Part shown: piece after piece, positions 17,398 through 25,984 of the stretch | How the letters are laid out: each line of letters begins with the position of its first letter | Position numbering within the stretch: the first letter of the stretch is position 1 | Assembly (NCBI RefSeq): GCF_036375055.1 | Contig: NZ_DASUSQ010000038.1 | Coordinates: 62,001-126,000 of the forward strand | DNA length: 64,000 nt | Reading direction: 5' to 3' | Source of the DNA: Umezawaea sp036375055 | GTDB taxonomy: Bacteria > Actinomycetota > Actinomycetes > Mycobacteriales > Pseudonocardiaceae | Translations under genes and position numbers: made by a program | The notes under the pieces: model-generated | The model's database searches: none | Told to the model about the DNA's origin: nothing | Seen by the model: only the letters and a program-made list of their open reading frames with translations

Positions 17398-18663
17398 ATG
17401 CGCGGAGCCCTCTCCGGCCTGACGACCCGCGGCCGCTGCCTGCTCGCCGCGGGGTTCGCCGCCGGGCTGTGCGCGCTCGTCCTCAACGAGCGCGACCTGC
17501 TCAGGGTGGCGGCCTTCGTGGTCGCCCTGCCGCTGCTGGCGGCGTGGCTGGCCACCCGAGCCAGGGTCGGGCTGCACGCGTCCCGCTTCCTGCACCCCAG
17601 CCGGGTGCCGGTCGGCTCCGCGACCGAGGTGCGCGTCGAGCTGCGGAGCACCGGCAGGCTGCCCACCGGCGGCCTGCTCCTGGAGGACAACGTCCCGTAC
17701 GCGCTCGGCAGCAGGCCCCGGTTCGTGGTGGAGCGGCTGCCCCGCAGCACGGCCACCGCGCTGCGCTACCCCCTCAAGCCCGTCATGCGCGGCATCCAGC
17801 AGGTGGGCCCGCTGATGGCCCGCATCACCGACCCGTTCGGGCTGGTGGAGTACGACCGCGAACTCGCGGGCCGCAGCAGGCTGGTCGTGGTGCCCCGGAT
17901 CACCGGGCTCAGCGGCCTGCCCAGCGGCTCCGGCATGGGCGCGGGCGACGACGGCTCGATCCGGCTGCGCAGCGGCCAGGGCGAGGACGACGCGATCGTC
18001 CGCGAGTACCGGCACGGCGACGACCTGCGCAAGGTGCACTGGCGCTCGACGGCCCGCCGCGACCAGCTCATGGTCCGCGTGGAGGAACGCCCGTGGCGCG
18101 GCGGCACGACCGTGCTGCTCGACCACCGGCTGACCGCGCACCGCGGCAGCGGTCCGAGCGCGAGCCTGGAGTGGGCCGTCTCCATGACCGCCAGCATCTG
18201 CCTGCACCTGCACCGCTTCGGCCACCAGGTGAAGCTCGTCGCCGAGGACGGCCGCGTCCTCGCGGGCGGCTCGGGCGACGGCGGCCACAGCGACGCCGTG
18301 GTGCTCGACTCGCTGGCCGCCCTGCAACCCTCGCACCGCAAGGAGTTGGCGGCAGGCCTCGACCCCGGCGCGGGCCAGGAGGTCATCGCCGTGCTCGGCG
18401 CGTGCACCCCGGCCGTCGTGGACGGGCTCGTCCGCTACCGGCCGCGCGGCATGCGCAGCCTCGCCGTGCTGCTCGACGTCGGCGAGTGGGCGGGCTCGAC
18501 CGAGGACCCGTCGCCCGACGTGACCGAGGCCCAGCGCCTGCTGCACATCGCGGGGTGGGGCGTGTCGATCGCCAAGCCCTCCAGCCCGATGAACCAGGTC
18601 TGGCAGGAGCTGTGCCACAGCGCGGGCAACCGGGGCCCCGTGGTGCGCACGGAGGTCGGCTGA
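17398..18663 (+). CDS. DUF58 domain membrane protein
   Basis: The 421-residue protein has two N-terminal membrane segments (GRCLLAAGFAAGLCALVL and LRVAAFVVALPLLAAWLAT) followed by a long soluble part. That part carries the DUF58 signature REYRHGDDLRKVHWRSTARR near residues 201-220, within a von Willebrand A-like fold. DUF58 proteins are the usual partners of MoxR ATPases, and function is inferred from this association only. The C-terminus PVVRTEVG is repeated almost exactly at the end of the following mini-ORF. Confidence 0.9.
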   Translation: MRGALSGLTTRGRCLLAAGFAAGLCALVLNERDLLRVAAFVVALPLLAAWLATRARVGLHASRFLHPSRVPVGSATEVRVELRSTGRLPTGGLLLEDNVPYALGSRPRFVVERLPRSTATALRYPLKPVMRGIQQVGPLMARITDPFGLVEYDRELAGRSRLVVVPRITGLSGLPSGSGMGAGDDGSIRLRSGQGEDDAIVREYRHGDDLRKVHWRSTARRDQLMVRVEERPWRGGTTVLLDHRLTAHRGSGPSASLEWAVSMTASICLHLHRFGHQVKLVAEDGRVLAGGSGDGGHSDAVVLDSLAALQPSHRKELAAGLDPGAGQEVIAVLGACTPAVVDGLVRYRPRGMRSLAVLLDVGEWAGSTEDPSPDVTEAQRLLHIAGWGVSIAKPSSPMNQVWQELCHSAGNRGPVVRTEVG

Positions 18664-18801
18664 TGCCGCGACCAGCCCCGTCCCCGACCACCGACCGAAC
18701 GCCGCGCACCTCGACCACCCACCCGTCGAGCCGCGTGAGCCGGGTCCGGCACGAGCTTCACCACGGCAGTCCCGTGGTGCCCACGGAGGTTGGCTGATGC
18801 C
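18637..18801 (+). repeat. Duplicated stop/RBS/start junction (31-bp direct repeat)
   Basis: A 31-nt segment at 18637-18667 recurs at 18771-18801 with 29 of 31 bases identical. Each copy holds a GGAGGT ribosome site and an overlapping TGATG stop-start. Encoded ends are PVVRTEVG and PVVPTEVG. The copies are 134 bp apart, so each reproduces the same stop-start geometry in a different frame. Confidence 0.85.
18663..18797 (+). CDS. 44-residue mini-ORF between DUF58 and transglutaminase genes
   Basis: This small frame runs from the ATG overlapping the DUF58 stop (TGATG) to a TGA overlapping the transglutaminase ATG (TGATG). Both junctions have GGAGGT. The product is Pro/Thr/Ser/Arg-rich (MPRPAPSPTTDRTPRTSTTH at the start) and ends HHGSPVVPTEVG, a near copy of the DUF58 C-terminus. 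It resembles no family known to me. It most likely arose from duplication of the junction; it could be translated to keep coupling intact. No function is claimed. Confidence 0.45.
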   Translation: MPRPAPSPTTDRTPRTSTTHPSSRVSRVRHELHHGSPVVPTEVG

Positions 18802-21277
18802 CGGAGCTTTTCAGCAGAGACCGCCCGCGGCGGCACCTCCCGGCCGCCCCCCGGCCGCCGGGGGGGACTGGTCGGGGTCGGTGACGCCCGCAGTCGCCGC
18901 GCTCGCGGTGGTGTGCTCGGCGACGGCGCTGTCCGGTGTCGTCACCGGCGGGCTGTGGATCTTCTACGTGCTGATCGCGGTCGCCGTGGTCAGCGGCACC
19001 GGCCTGCTGCTGCGCGCGGTCCGGCTGCCCGCCCCGCTGGTGGGCATCGGCCAGATCCTCGCGCTGCTCTGCCTGCTCGTCACGCTGTTCACCAGGACCG
19101 GTTTCCTGGTCGTGCTGCCCGGTCCCGAGTCGCTTGGCGATCTGTGGTCGGTGCTCGGCAACTCGATCAGCGAGGTGCAGACGGGCGTGCCGCCGGTCGC
19201 GGAGAGCCCCGCGATGCGCTGCCTGATCATGCTCGCGATGGGTCTCGTCGCGGTCCTCGTGGACACCCTCGCCGTCGGCGCGGCGGCCCCCGCGGCCTCC
19301 GGTCTGGTGCTGCTGTGCGTGTTCGCGGTGCCCGCGTCGCTGGCCGACGAGATGCTGCCGCTGTGGACGTTCGTGCTGGGCGCGGCCTCGTTCGCGCTGC
19401 TGCTGGTGGTCGACGGCCAACACCGGCACGAGGCGTGGCGAGGACGGATGAGCGGCACCGGGGGCAGCAGCTCCGGCGGCGCCGCCACCGCCGTGGCGGG
19501 CATGGCCGTGGTGATCGCGCTGTTCGCGGGCGCCACCTTCACGCTGATCGGCACCGTGGGCAGGCTGCCCGGCACGGGCACCGCGGCGGGCGGCGGCGCC
19601 GACGGGCTCGGGCTCAAACCGCTGACCGAGCTGCGCGGCATGCTCAGCCAGGGTGAGACCAGGGAGATGTTCCACGTCCGCGGCCTCCCGGACTCGGCCT
19701 ACCTGCGGGCCATGACGCTCCAGCAGTACGACCCCGGCAGCGGCGAGTGGTCCGTCGGCGGCGCGCTGTCCGAGGGCAGCCCTGCGCGGGGCGACCTGCC
19801 CCCGCAGCCCGGCGACCCCGGTGACGGCAAGACCACCAAGGTCCAGATCGACCCGGTCGGCTGGAACGACGTGTGGCTGCCCGTCTACGGCAAGCCCCGC
19901 AAGATCGAGAACACCGACGACACGTGGCGCTTCGACAACGCCCGCGGCATGATCTACAGCCTCAAGAAGCACAAGGTCGGCCCGTACACGCTGGAGACCG
20001 TGCTGGAGAACCCGTCGGCCGACGAGCTGCGGCGGGCCAACGGCAGCGCCGAGGGCGTCGACCCGGTGTACTTCCAGATCAACGGCATCGACCAGTCGAT
20101 CACGGCGCTGGCCAGGACCGTCACCCAGAACGAGAGCACCAAGTTCGACAAGGCCACGGCGCTGTACCGGTACTTCACCGACGGCACGCAGGGCTTCAAG
20201 TACTCGACGAAGACCGAGGGCGACTCCAACGCGGACGCGCTGGTCGACTTCGTGATCAACAGCAAGACCGGCTTCTGCCAGCAGTACTCGGCCGCGATGG
20301 CCGTGATGGCCCGCTCGATCGGCCTGCCCGCCAGGGTGGCCATCGGCTTCACCGGCGGCTACCCGACCGACGACTACAAGACCATCACCAGCCTCGACGC
20401 GCACGCGTGGGTGGAGATCTACTTCGCGGGCCACGGCTGGATGGTCTTCGACCCCACGCCGCTCACCGACGGCCGCGGCGTCATCCCGTCCTACATCGGC
20501 GGCACCGGCGACGACGGCCAGGCGCAGGCCCCCGACGAGGGCGACCAGTCCGCGGCAGCCTCCTCCAGCGCGGTCCCGACCACCAGCTCCGCCGCGCCGG
20601 TCGTCGACGCGCAGGACCTGGCGGGCGCCACCCCGGTCGAGACGACTCCGGGCTGGCACTGGATCACGCTGGCCGTGACCGGCGGCCTGGCCGCTCTCCT
20701 GACCGCGCTGCTGTTCCTCATGCCCTCGGTGGGCGCCCTGGCGTCGTTCCACCGCCTGCCCTGGGCCCGTCCGGCCGTGGCGGCGGCGGCCGCCGCCTCC
20801 TGGGCCCTCACGGTCGCGCTCCTGATCGCCCTGTTCTCCTGGTGGCTCGCGGTACCGCTGCTCCTGCTGGCGGTGGCGGCGTCCCCGGCCGCGATCCGCG
20901 CGCTCCGCCGCCACAACCGCCTCCAGTCCATCGCGGGCCTGGGCGCTCAGGCCGCGAACGCCGCGTGGGAGGAACTGATCGCGGAGTCCGTGGACCGCGG
21001 CACCCGCATCCCGCCGACCGAGACGGTCCGCGTGGCGGCCCGCCGCATGGCCCGCGCGCACAACCTCGACGAACAGGGCCGCGACGGCCTGCGCTCCGTC
21101 GTGGGTGCCGTCGAGCGGTCCTGGTACAGCGGCCGAGCGGACGCCGACCCGCAACTGCCGCAGGCGGTGGACGACGTGCGCCGCAGCCTCTCCCGCAACG
21201 CCCCCCTGGCCCTGCGGGCCAGGGTCCTGCCCCGGTCGGTGCTCCAGCCGACCGTGCCGGACGAACCCGAGGACTGA
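18797..21277 (+). CDS. Membrane transglutaminase-like (TgpA-type) protein
   Basis: The 826-residue protein has about six N-terminal membrane helices (residues 30-260), a large extracytoplasmic domain with a transglutaminase core, then two or three C-terminal helices and a cytoplasmic DUF4129-like tail. The catalytic triad is visible: Cys494 in KTGFCQQYSAAMAV, His536 in LDAHAWVEIYF and Asp552 in MVFDPTP. It probably acts as a protease or amidase on the envelope together with the MoxR-DUF58 pair. ATG 18797 has GGAGGT upstream. Confidence 0.9.
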   Translation: MPGAFQQRPPAAAPPGRPPAAGGDWSGSVTPAVAALAVVCSATALSGVVTGGLWIFYVLIAVAVVSGTGLLLRAVRLPAPLVGIGQILALLCLLVTLFTRTGFLVVLPGPESLGDLWSVLGNSISEVQTGVPPVAESPAMRCLIMLAMGLVAVLVDTLAVGAAAPAASGLVLLCVFAVPASLADEMLPLWTFVLGAASFALLLVVDGQHRHEAWRGRMSGTGGSSSGGAATAVAGMAVVIALFAGATFTLIGTVGRLPGTGTAAGGGADGLGLKPLTELRGMLSQGETREMFHVRGLPDSAYLRAMTLQQYDPGSGEWSVGGALSEGSPARGDLPPQPGDPGDGKTTKVQIDPVGWNDVWLPVYGKPRKIENTDDTWRFDNARGMIYSLKKHKVGPYTLETVLENPSADELRRANGSAEGVDPVYFQINGIDQSITALARTVTQNESTKFDKATALYRYFTDGTQGFKYSTKTEGDSNADALVDFVINSKTGFCQQYSAAMAVMARSIGLPARVAIGFTGGYPTDDYKTITSLDAHAWVEIYFAGHGWMVFDPTPLTDGRGVIPSYIGGTGDDGQAQAPDEGDQSAAASSSAVPTTSSAAPVVDAQDLAGATPVETTPGWHWITLAVTGGLAALLTALLFLMPSVGALASFHRLPWARPAVAAAAAASWALTVALLIALFSWWLAVPLLLLAVAASPAAIRALRRHNRLQSIAGLGAQAANAAWEELIAESVDRGTRIPPTETVRVAARRMARAHNLDEQGRDGLRSVVGAVERSWYSGRADADPQLPQAVDDVRRSLSRNAPLALRARVLPRSVLQPTVPDEPED

Positions 21278-21280
21278 ACC

Positions 21281-21320
21281 GAGCGCGGGTGTCGGCTGGA
21301 TCTGCCCGACACCCGCGCTC
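21281..21320 (+). terminator. Strong hairpin after the moxR operon
   Basis: GAGCGCGGGTGTCGG (21281-21295) pairs perfectly with 21306-21320 across a 10-nt loop, a 15-bp stem starting 3 nt after the transglutaminase stop. There is no U-tract, as is common in actinobacterial terminators. Confidence 0.75.
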
Positions 21321-21517
21321 CACGTCCCGACCGCGTGGGGCGCGGTCCGGTGGCGCGACGAGCCGACCCGCCGGCAGCCTTCTCGCCTTCAGATCCCCAT
21401 CCGCCGGGGCCTCCACGGACGCACCGCACGACCGGCGGTCTCCGGTTCACGCGTGGTTCCCGGTCGTCGGCGATCCGGGCGACGTCGGACCGGTCGAACG
21501 CACGCGAAGACACCGCG

Positions 21518-21540
21518 GCCCGCCCCTCGGCGGGGCGGGC
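21518..21540 (-). terminator. Hairpin after the DUF3040 gene
   Basis: GCCCGCCCC (21518-21526) and GGGGCGGGC (21532-21540) form a 9-bp GC stem with a 5-nt loop, 28 nt past the minus-strand DUF3040 stop. With the hairpin at 21281 it separates two convergent units. Confidence 0.55.
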
Positions 21541-21568
21541 GCGCGGTGCGGATCTTCGGTTCGGAGTT

Positions 21569-21958
21569 CTACTCGTCCTCGAAGCGGCGACGGAAACGTT
21601 CTTCCATCTTTTGTGAGAACGAGCTGCGGCTGCGGCTGGGCCGGCTGCCTTCCTGCTCTGCCTCCTCGGAAACCTGATCACCGCGACGAAGGGTCGTCAG
21701 GGTGACCAGCACGCCGAAGAACATCAACAGGAAGCCGACCACGCTCACCACCGGGATACCAGCGAGCTTCGGCAACATCACACCCGTGACGAGCAACGCC
21801 ACACCCACGGCGAACAAAGCGATGCCCTGGATACGACGCCGTCGAGACGGTTTGCGCAGCTTGGCGCCACGCACAGTGGATGCGAACTTCGGGTCCTCGG
21901 CGTAGAGCGCGCGCTCGATCTGGTCGAGCAGTCGCTGCTCGTGCTCGGAGAGTGGCAT
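21569..21958 (-). CDS. DUF3040 small membrane protein
   Basis: The 129-residue protein starts MPLSEHEQRLLDQIERALYA, the hallmark of actinobacterial DUF3040, followed by DPKFASTVRG. Two membrane helices follow (about 43-61 and 68-86) and a charged C-terminus rich in Ser, Arg and Glu. The family is confined to actinobacteria and its function is unknown. ATG 21958 has GGAGGAGGA upstream. Conserved association of DUF3040 with dcw-region genes is known, and here it lies just beyond the moxR operon. Confidence 0.92.
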   Translation of the reverse strand: MPLSEHEQRLLDQIERALYAEDPKFASTVRGAKLRKPSRRRRIQGIALFAVGVALLVTGVMLPKLAGIPVVSVVGFLLMFFGVLVTLTTLRRGDQVSEEAEQEGSRPSRSRSSFSQKMEERFRRRFEDE

Positions 21959-22869
21959 GGCTCCTCCTCCGGCACAGCGGTCGCGGGCGCCGGGTGTTCA
22001 CGGTTGCCGCCGGTCCCGGCGGACGCCCCCCCTGGGGGCGTCATCCCCCAGGATACGATCCGCAGAGCCCGCCGACTACCCAGTCTGGGCTCCCAAGCGG
22101 TTGGTTCTGTCACCATCATCCTCACGGGTCAATGGTCAGACCACCGTGAGGTGACGGTTCGGACCCGTACCGGAACCGCGCGTAACCGCATTACTGCAGG
22201 TGCAGCCCTTTCCACGCGACGAAAACCATCGAACGGGTTCGGCTACTGATCTTGAGCCCAGAGGTCACTCCGATGGCGTAACGACGTCGACCTCAGCGGA
22301 AATTTGACCACCCATGATCACGCTCTTGCTCTGAGCGCCGGGTGACACAGGTGTGCGACGGCTCAGCGCGGGTCACGGAGATCACCCGCGGGTGTTTTGA
22401 GGTGTCGGTGGGATCGGACTGTGAAGGCCTCCTGTCGTGGTGAGGCTCGGTGGGGTCGGGCGGGCAGGCCGCGGTGGGGGCCGGCAGACCTTGGGTTCGG
22501 GCATCGGGGTCCGGTGGCCTGCTGTGTGGATCCGGGTCGGCTTCGGCGGAGCGGGTGGTGGCTGGACCGGCGGACCGGTATTCGGACGAGCCAGCGCGGC
22601 GTTGCCTGGTGGGTTGGCGGACCGATAGATCGACCGGGCCGATGAGTTGCCGGGGCGTGGCTCGACGGGCCGGCGGGCCGGCGGGCCTGCGGGTCGGCGG
22701 GTCGGCGGGTCGGCGGGTCGGCGGGTCGAGGCACGGTGTCCTCGGCGTCATCGACAAGCGCCTTGCGTTGGTGGTTGCGGAGGGGGCGGCTGCCGGGGGT
22801 TGGTAGTTGTCACTGGCGGTTGTCACGTGGAGGCGTCGGCGGCCGAAGGTGAAGGCGGCGGGTCTGTCC
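21959..22869. other. Non-coding tract upstream of DUF3040
   Basis: No convincing gene is seen. Near 22030-22060 a CCCCCAGG/CCTGGGGG-like dyad lies next to a TATCCT hexamer on the minus strand, a weak promoter candidate for DUF3040. From about 22440 the plus strand becomes strongly G-rich and all frames stay open by composition. The tract ends in an 8-bp tandem repeat (22666-22729) and the decayed IS5 element. Confidence 0.4.
22666..22729. repeat. Eight tandem 8-bp repeats (CGGGTCGG)
   Basis: Eight contiguous 8-bp units start at 22666, 22674, 22682, 22690, 22698, 22706, 22714 and 22722, with consensus CGGG(T/C)CGG. Neither strand gives a known protein. The array is likely prone to slippage and length variation. 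It sits at the edge of the decayed transposon zone. Confidence 0.8.
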
Positions 22870-23605
22870 TCGGAGCCAGATGAGCAGGGTGGCCAGGTCG
22901 GTCATGCCTCGGTGGGACACGGCGGTCTTGTCGAAGCGGGTGGCGTTGGCGCGGAACTGCGTGAGCCGGTTGAAGCGGCGGTCGACCGCGGTGCGTCGTG
23001 TGCAGGCGGTGCGGTTGAAGGTCGGTGGGTGTCCGTCTGTCCGGCTTTGGTGCTTGTGGTCGGCGTGCTGGTCACGGCGTTGCGGGATCGAGGCCGGGAT
23101 GCCATGTGTGCGGGTGGGCGCGGATGGTCTTGGTCGAGTAGTCCTTGTCCGCGAGGACGCGTGCGGACTTGGTCGCTGGGCGGCCGGGCCGTCGAACGTG
23201 AGGTGGCTCCTGGTGGTGGGTCCGCCGCGGGAGCGGCCGATGCCATGATCACCTGGCTGGCTGGGCCCGCCGCACGAGCCGTCCGCCCTCTGCGGGGGAC
23301 GCGTTCGTGCCCGTGCGGCGTGTTGGCGCGCCCGCACGATGCCGGACTGCACCGGCACCTCGCGGTCGAGTTCGCCGATCGCCTCGGCGACCACCCGCAC
23401 CTTCCCGACCAGCGTGGTGAGGGTGCCGTTGCGGCAGGTCCCGCCAGGCGGTACCTGTCGTGGCCTTGAACAGCATCCCGTTGATCACCCGACGGTCGTC
23501 CGCCAGCGGACGGTGTTGCGCGCCCGAGACGGGCGGCAGCGGCTCGATCGTCTACCACTGCTCGTCGATCGGCTCTTGCTCGCGGATGACGATCCAGGAT
23601 CAAAG
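22870..23605 (-). pseudogene. Decayed IS5-family transposase
   Basis: Pieces of one transposase appear in different minus-strand frames. An N-terminal stretch REQEPIDEQW is followed by an in-frame stop, then VINGMLFKATTGTAWRDLPQ. After a frameshift come SRGGPTTRSHLTFDGPA, GIPASIPQRRDQHA and TRFDKTAVSHRGMTDLATLL at the C-terminus. These match the IS427-like subgroup of IS5. At least one stop and two frameshifts disable it. No clear terminal inverted repeats were found, so element ends are unknown. Confidence 0.8.
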
Positions 23606-23718
23606 CAGATCAGCCACACCCCCTTTGAGGACAGGCGCTGGCGCTTGTGGCTTGGGCTAGCCGAGCAAGGCGCAAGTCGAGGCGGTAGCCCGAGACGGAC
23701 GAAGGGTGTTCAAGATCA

Positions 23719-23850
23719 GTGCGTGACGGCCGCCTGTCGGGCAGGAGCCGCATCGGCAGACCGGCAGAGCTCACCGACGCGGAACTGATCACCCTCGCCG
23801 TGGCCCAAGCACTGCTCGGGTTCACGTCCGAGGCCCGCTGGCTGCGATTA
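23719..23850 (+). pseudogene. N-terminal fragment of an IS982-type transposase
   Basis: The plus-strand frame encodes GRPAELTDAELITLAVAQAL followed by LGFTSEARWLR, the conserved N-terminal block of IS982-family transposases. Similarity ends at about 23850 and no DDE domain follows, so only a fragment remains. It is back to back with the IS5 remnant. The region from 23850 to 24077 holds nothing recognisable. Confidence 0.6.
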
Positions 23851-24077
23851 CTCGTCCAGGGCCGTCCGGCTGCCGGAGGGGCGCGGTGCGGTGGTCTGGC
23901 TGGTTCGGTCGCCGGGTTGGTCAGTGGGGTGAGGTGGGCGGCCAGTGGGACGGATTGATCTGGCCACCGCCGAAAGCGATCAGTCCGACCAAGCCACCAG
24001 TCCACCCTGACTGGACGACCGGAGCGGCGCGAGGCGCAGCGTCAGGGCCGTTGGTGGCTCCAGCCGCGTCCGGCCGC

Positions 24078-24932
24078 TCAGCCGAGGATGACGTCGGGGC
24101 GGGGGCGGGTGGTGGCGTGTGCTGCCGCACGGCGCAGTTGGGCGGCTGTGGAGGCCGGTGGCTGGTTCGGAGTCGTGCGGAGCACCACGATTCCTGCCGC
24201 CGCCAAGTGGTCCGGTCTGGGCGGTGTGCGGAACTGCCAGGCCAGGCCCAGGGTGTTCCACCACGCGTCCGCTGTGCCCAGTGGGCGGTCGTCCGGGGTT
24301 CGCAGGGAGATGTGCCACCTCGGAGTCGGCAGACCGGCCATGGCGATGGCCTCCGTCGGGCCTGGCGGCAGGTCGGAGAGTGCGGCCTTGAGGGCCGGGC
24401 TGCCTCTCGGGTGGAGTTCGGTCGGGTCGGTGCCCGCTCGGATGGTTTCCGCGAGCACGGCCCGTTGGGCGGGCGGGGCGAGGTGCAGAGCCGCGTCCAG
24501 CGCCGCCCTTGCCGGCGGGACGGTGAGGAAGTCGTTGCGCAGCACGGGATTCGGCATGTCACGGGTGCGGGTCACGCGGAGCTGCGGTGGAGCCTCCACC
24601 TGGCGGCGGTGGGGAATCAGGACGTGCACCGGGCCCGTGGCGGGAACGGTGCGGATGCCGTGCAGGTGGAGGGCGTCCAAGCCGGTGAGGAGGGTGTTCG
24701 GACCCGCGTAGCGGAGGGCGGCCTGGACGCGCTGCGCTCGGGTCGGCGGTGAACCGCTGAGGAGCAGGATGCCGGGCAGCAGGTTCTGCCACGGGCCGCC
24801 GTGGCTGCACCGCAGGTGCAGGAGGGCCGAGGACAGGCCCAGGTGGAGCAGTTCGGTCACGGTGGCCACGCCGTGGCGGAACAGGCAGGCCAGCGCGTCC
24901 AGGTCGATCAGGGTGCGGTTGGTGGGGTGCAT
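24078..24932 (-). CDS. AbiEi-like (type IV antitoxin family) protein, lone
   Basis: The 284-residue protein opens with a winged-helix-like block (DALACLFRHGVATVTELLHL, then HGGPWQNLLPGILLLSG) and continues QRVQAALRYAGPNTLLTGLD, an arrangement found in actinobacterial AbiEi-like antitoxin homologues, followed by a nuclease-like or ligand domain. ATG 24932 is preferred over an upstream start. No AbiEii-type nucleotidyltransferase toxin is next to it, so it is orphan here and may not be an antitoxin. Family assignment rests on pattern recognition. Confidence 0.6.
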   Translation of the reverse strand: MHPTNRTLIDLDALACLFRHGVATVTELLHLGLSSALLHLRCSHGGPWQNLLPGILLLSGSPPTRAQRVQAALRYAGPNTLLTGLDALHLHGIRTVPATGPVHVLIPHRRQVEAPPQLRVTRTRDMPNPVLRNDFLTVPPARAALDAALHLAPPAQRAVLAETIRAGTDPTELHPRGSPALKAALSDLPPGPTEAIAMAGLPTPRWHISLRTPDDRPLGTADAWWNTLGLAWQFRTPPRPDHLAAAGIVVLRTTPNQPPASTAAQLRRAAAHATTRPRPDVILG

Positions 24933-24983
24933 GGGTCCACTTTCGGCCGGACCCACCCCTCGGTCTACTGGGTCCGGCCGAAC

Positions 24984-25011
24984 TGTGGACAAGTCTCCTG
25001 GCTGTGGACAA
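24984..25011. promoter_or_regulatory. Pair of consensus DnaA boxes
   Basis: TGTGGACAA, the complement of the high-GC actinobacterial DnaA box TTGTCCACA, occurs at 24984-24992 and 25003-25011, 19 bp apart and in the same orientation. They lie in the 87-nt gap between the AbiEi-like gene and the small membrane protein gene. A DnaA-titrating or DnaA-regulated site is possible. Confidence 0.55.
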
Positions 25012-25019
25012 GTCGAGGG

Positions 25020-25244
25020 TCACGAGTTGACGAGTTCGCGTTCCTCGGCTAGGTCCTTCGAGGTGTCGCGGACCTCGCGCCACGCGTCGTGCACGGCGAC
25101 CAGCCCGCCCGCCATCACGAGCGCGGCGGCCCCGGCGACGAAGCCCGAGACGTCGAGTTGGAGGAGCAGCACGACGACCGCGCCCACCTGGAGGACGGTG
25201 AAGACGATGGTCGTGCCGAGTCGTTCGATCTGCTGCCTGGTCAT
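25020..25244 (-). CDS. Small two-helix membrane protein
   Basis: The 74-residue product begins MTRQQIERLG, has two hydrophobic helices (TTIVFTVLQVGAVVVLLLQL and VAGAAALVMAGGLVAV) and ends with a charged helix HDAWREVRDTSKDLAEEREL. GGGG lies 9 nt before the ATG. I do not recognise a named family. Short actinobacterial proteins of this shape are common and uncharacterised. The longer in-frame extension upstream is antisense to the Crp gene and is not used. Confidence 0.65.
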   Translation of the reverse strand: MTRQQIERLGTTIVFTVLQVGAVVVLLLQLDVSGFVAGAAALVMAGGLVAVHDAWREVRDTSKDLAEERELVNS

Positions 25245-25330
25245 GTCGGGAAACCCCCTGGATTCGGTGTCCCCACAGTTGTAGGCCCGTTCTCGCGGGT
25301 CTTCCGCGTCAGATGCCGCAGAACGCGGGA

Positions 25331-25984
25331 TCAGCCGACCAATTCGTAGAGGCGGTCGGGCGCGAGGATGTCGATGCGCCGCCTGCCCGTCCGCACGATG
25401 CCCTGCTCGCGCATCAGGCGCAGCACGCGCACGAGGGATTCGCGCGACGTGCCCGCGGCGCTCGCCAGTTCCTCCTGGCTCAACGCGACCGCGCCCGCCG
25501 AGCCGACACCCCGGTGCAGCACGACGTCGAGGAGCACGGCGGCCACGCGCTGGGTGGAGGTGCCGCTGAACTGGACGCGCTGCCGGTCCGCGTCGCGCTG
25601 CCGAGACACCACGACGACCAGCACGGCCCAGGCGATGTGCGGCTGCTTGCGGCACAGGTCGGAGAACCGCGCGGGCGCGATCACCAACGCCGAGGCCTCA
25701 CCGAGCGCCCGAACACTGGCGGACCGCGGCAGCCCGTCCACGGCGGACCGCTCCCCAACGATGTCACCGGGTCCACGAATCGCCAGCACCTTCTCGTGAC
25801 CGCCGTGCGAGACAGCCGTGACCCGCATGAGTCCACGCCGAACGATCAACACGTGTTGCGACGGCTCACCTTCATGACAAACGATCGCGCCGGGCTCGTA
25901 CTCGCGCACGCTCCCGGCCGCGTCGAGCAGGGCATGCCCAACGGGGTCGAGCAGCCCCCAGAACCGCGCCACCTCGGATTCCAT
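25331..25984 (-). CDS. Crp/Fnr-family transcriptional regulator
   Basis: The 217-residue protein has an N-terminal cyclic-nucleotide-binding-like domain (about 15-125, with YEPGAIVCHEGEPSQHVLIV and IRGPGDIVGERSAVDG) and a C-terminal winged helix (about 140-215) with recognition helix SQEELASAAGTSRESLVRVL. PGDIVGERS resembles the cAMP phosphate cassette, so cAMP or a similar ligand is plausible. ATG 25984 is chosen; two upstream starts are possible. Targets are unknown. No Fe-S cysteine cluster of the Fnr type is present. Confidence 0.9.
   Translation of the reverse strand: MESEVARFWGLLDPVGHALLDAAGSVREYEPGAIVCHEGEPSQHVLIVRRGLMRVTAVSHGGHEKVLAIRGPGDIVGERSAVDGLPRSASVRALGEASALVIAPARFSDLCRKQPHIAWAVLVVVVSRQRDADRQRVQFSGTSTQRVAAVLLDVVLHRGVGSAGAVALSQEELASAAGTSRESLVRVLRLMREQGIVRTGRRRIDILAPDRLYELVG

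Noticed and set aside
22666..22729. Tandem repeats as a CRISPR array
   Set aside because: Units are 8 bp, contiguous and without spacers; no cas genes are present.
22293..22826. Pro/Arg-rich minus-strand frame (177 codons)
   Set aside because: Encodes repeats of PPTRRPAD-type residues from the 8-bp array; considered a by-product of low-complexity DNA.
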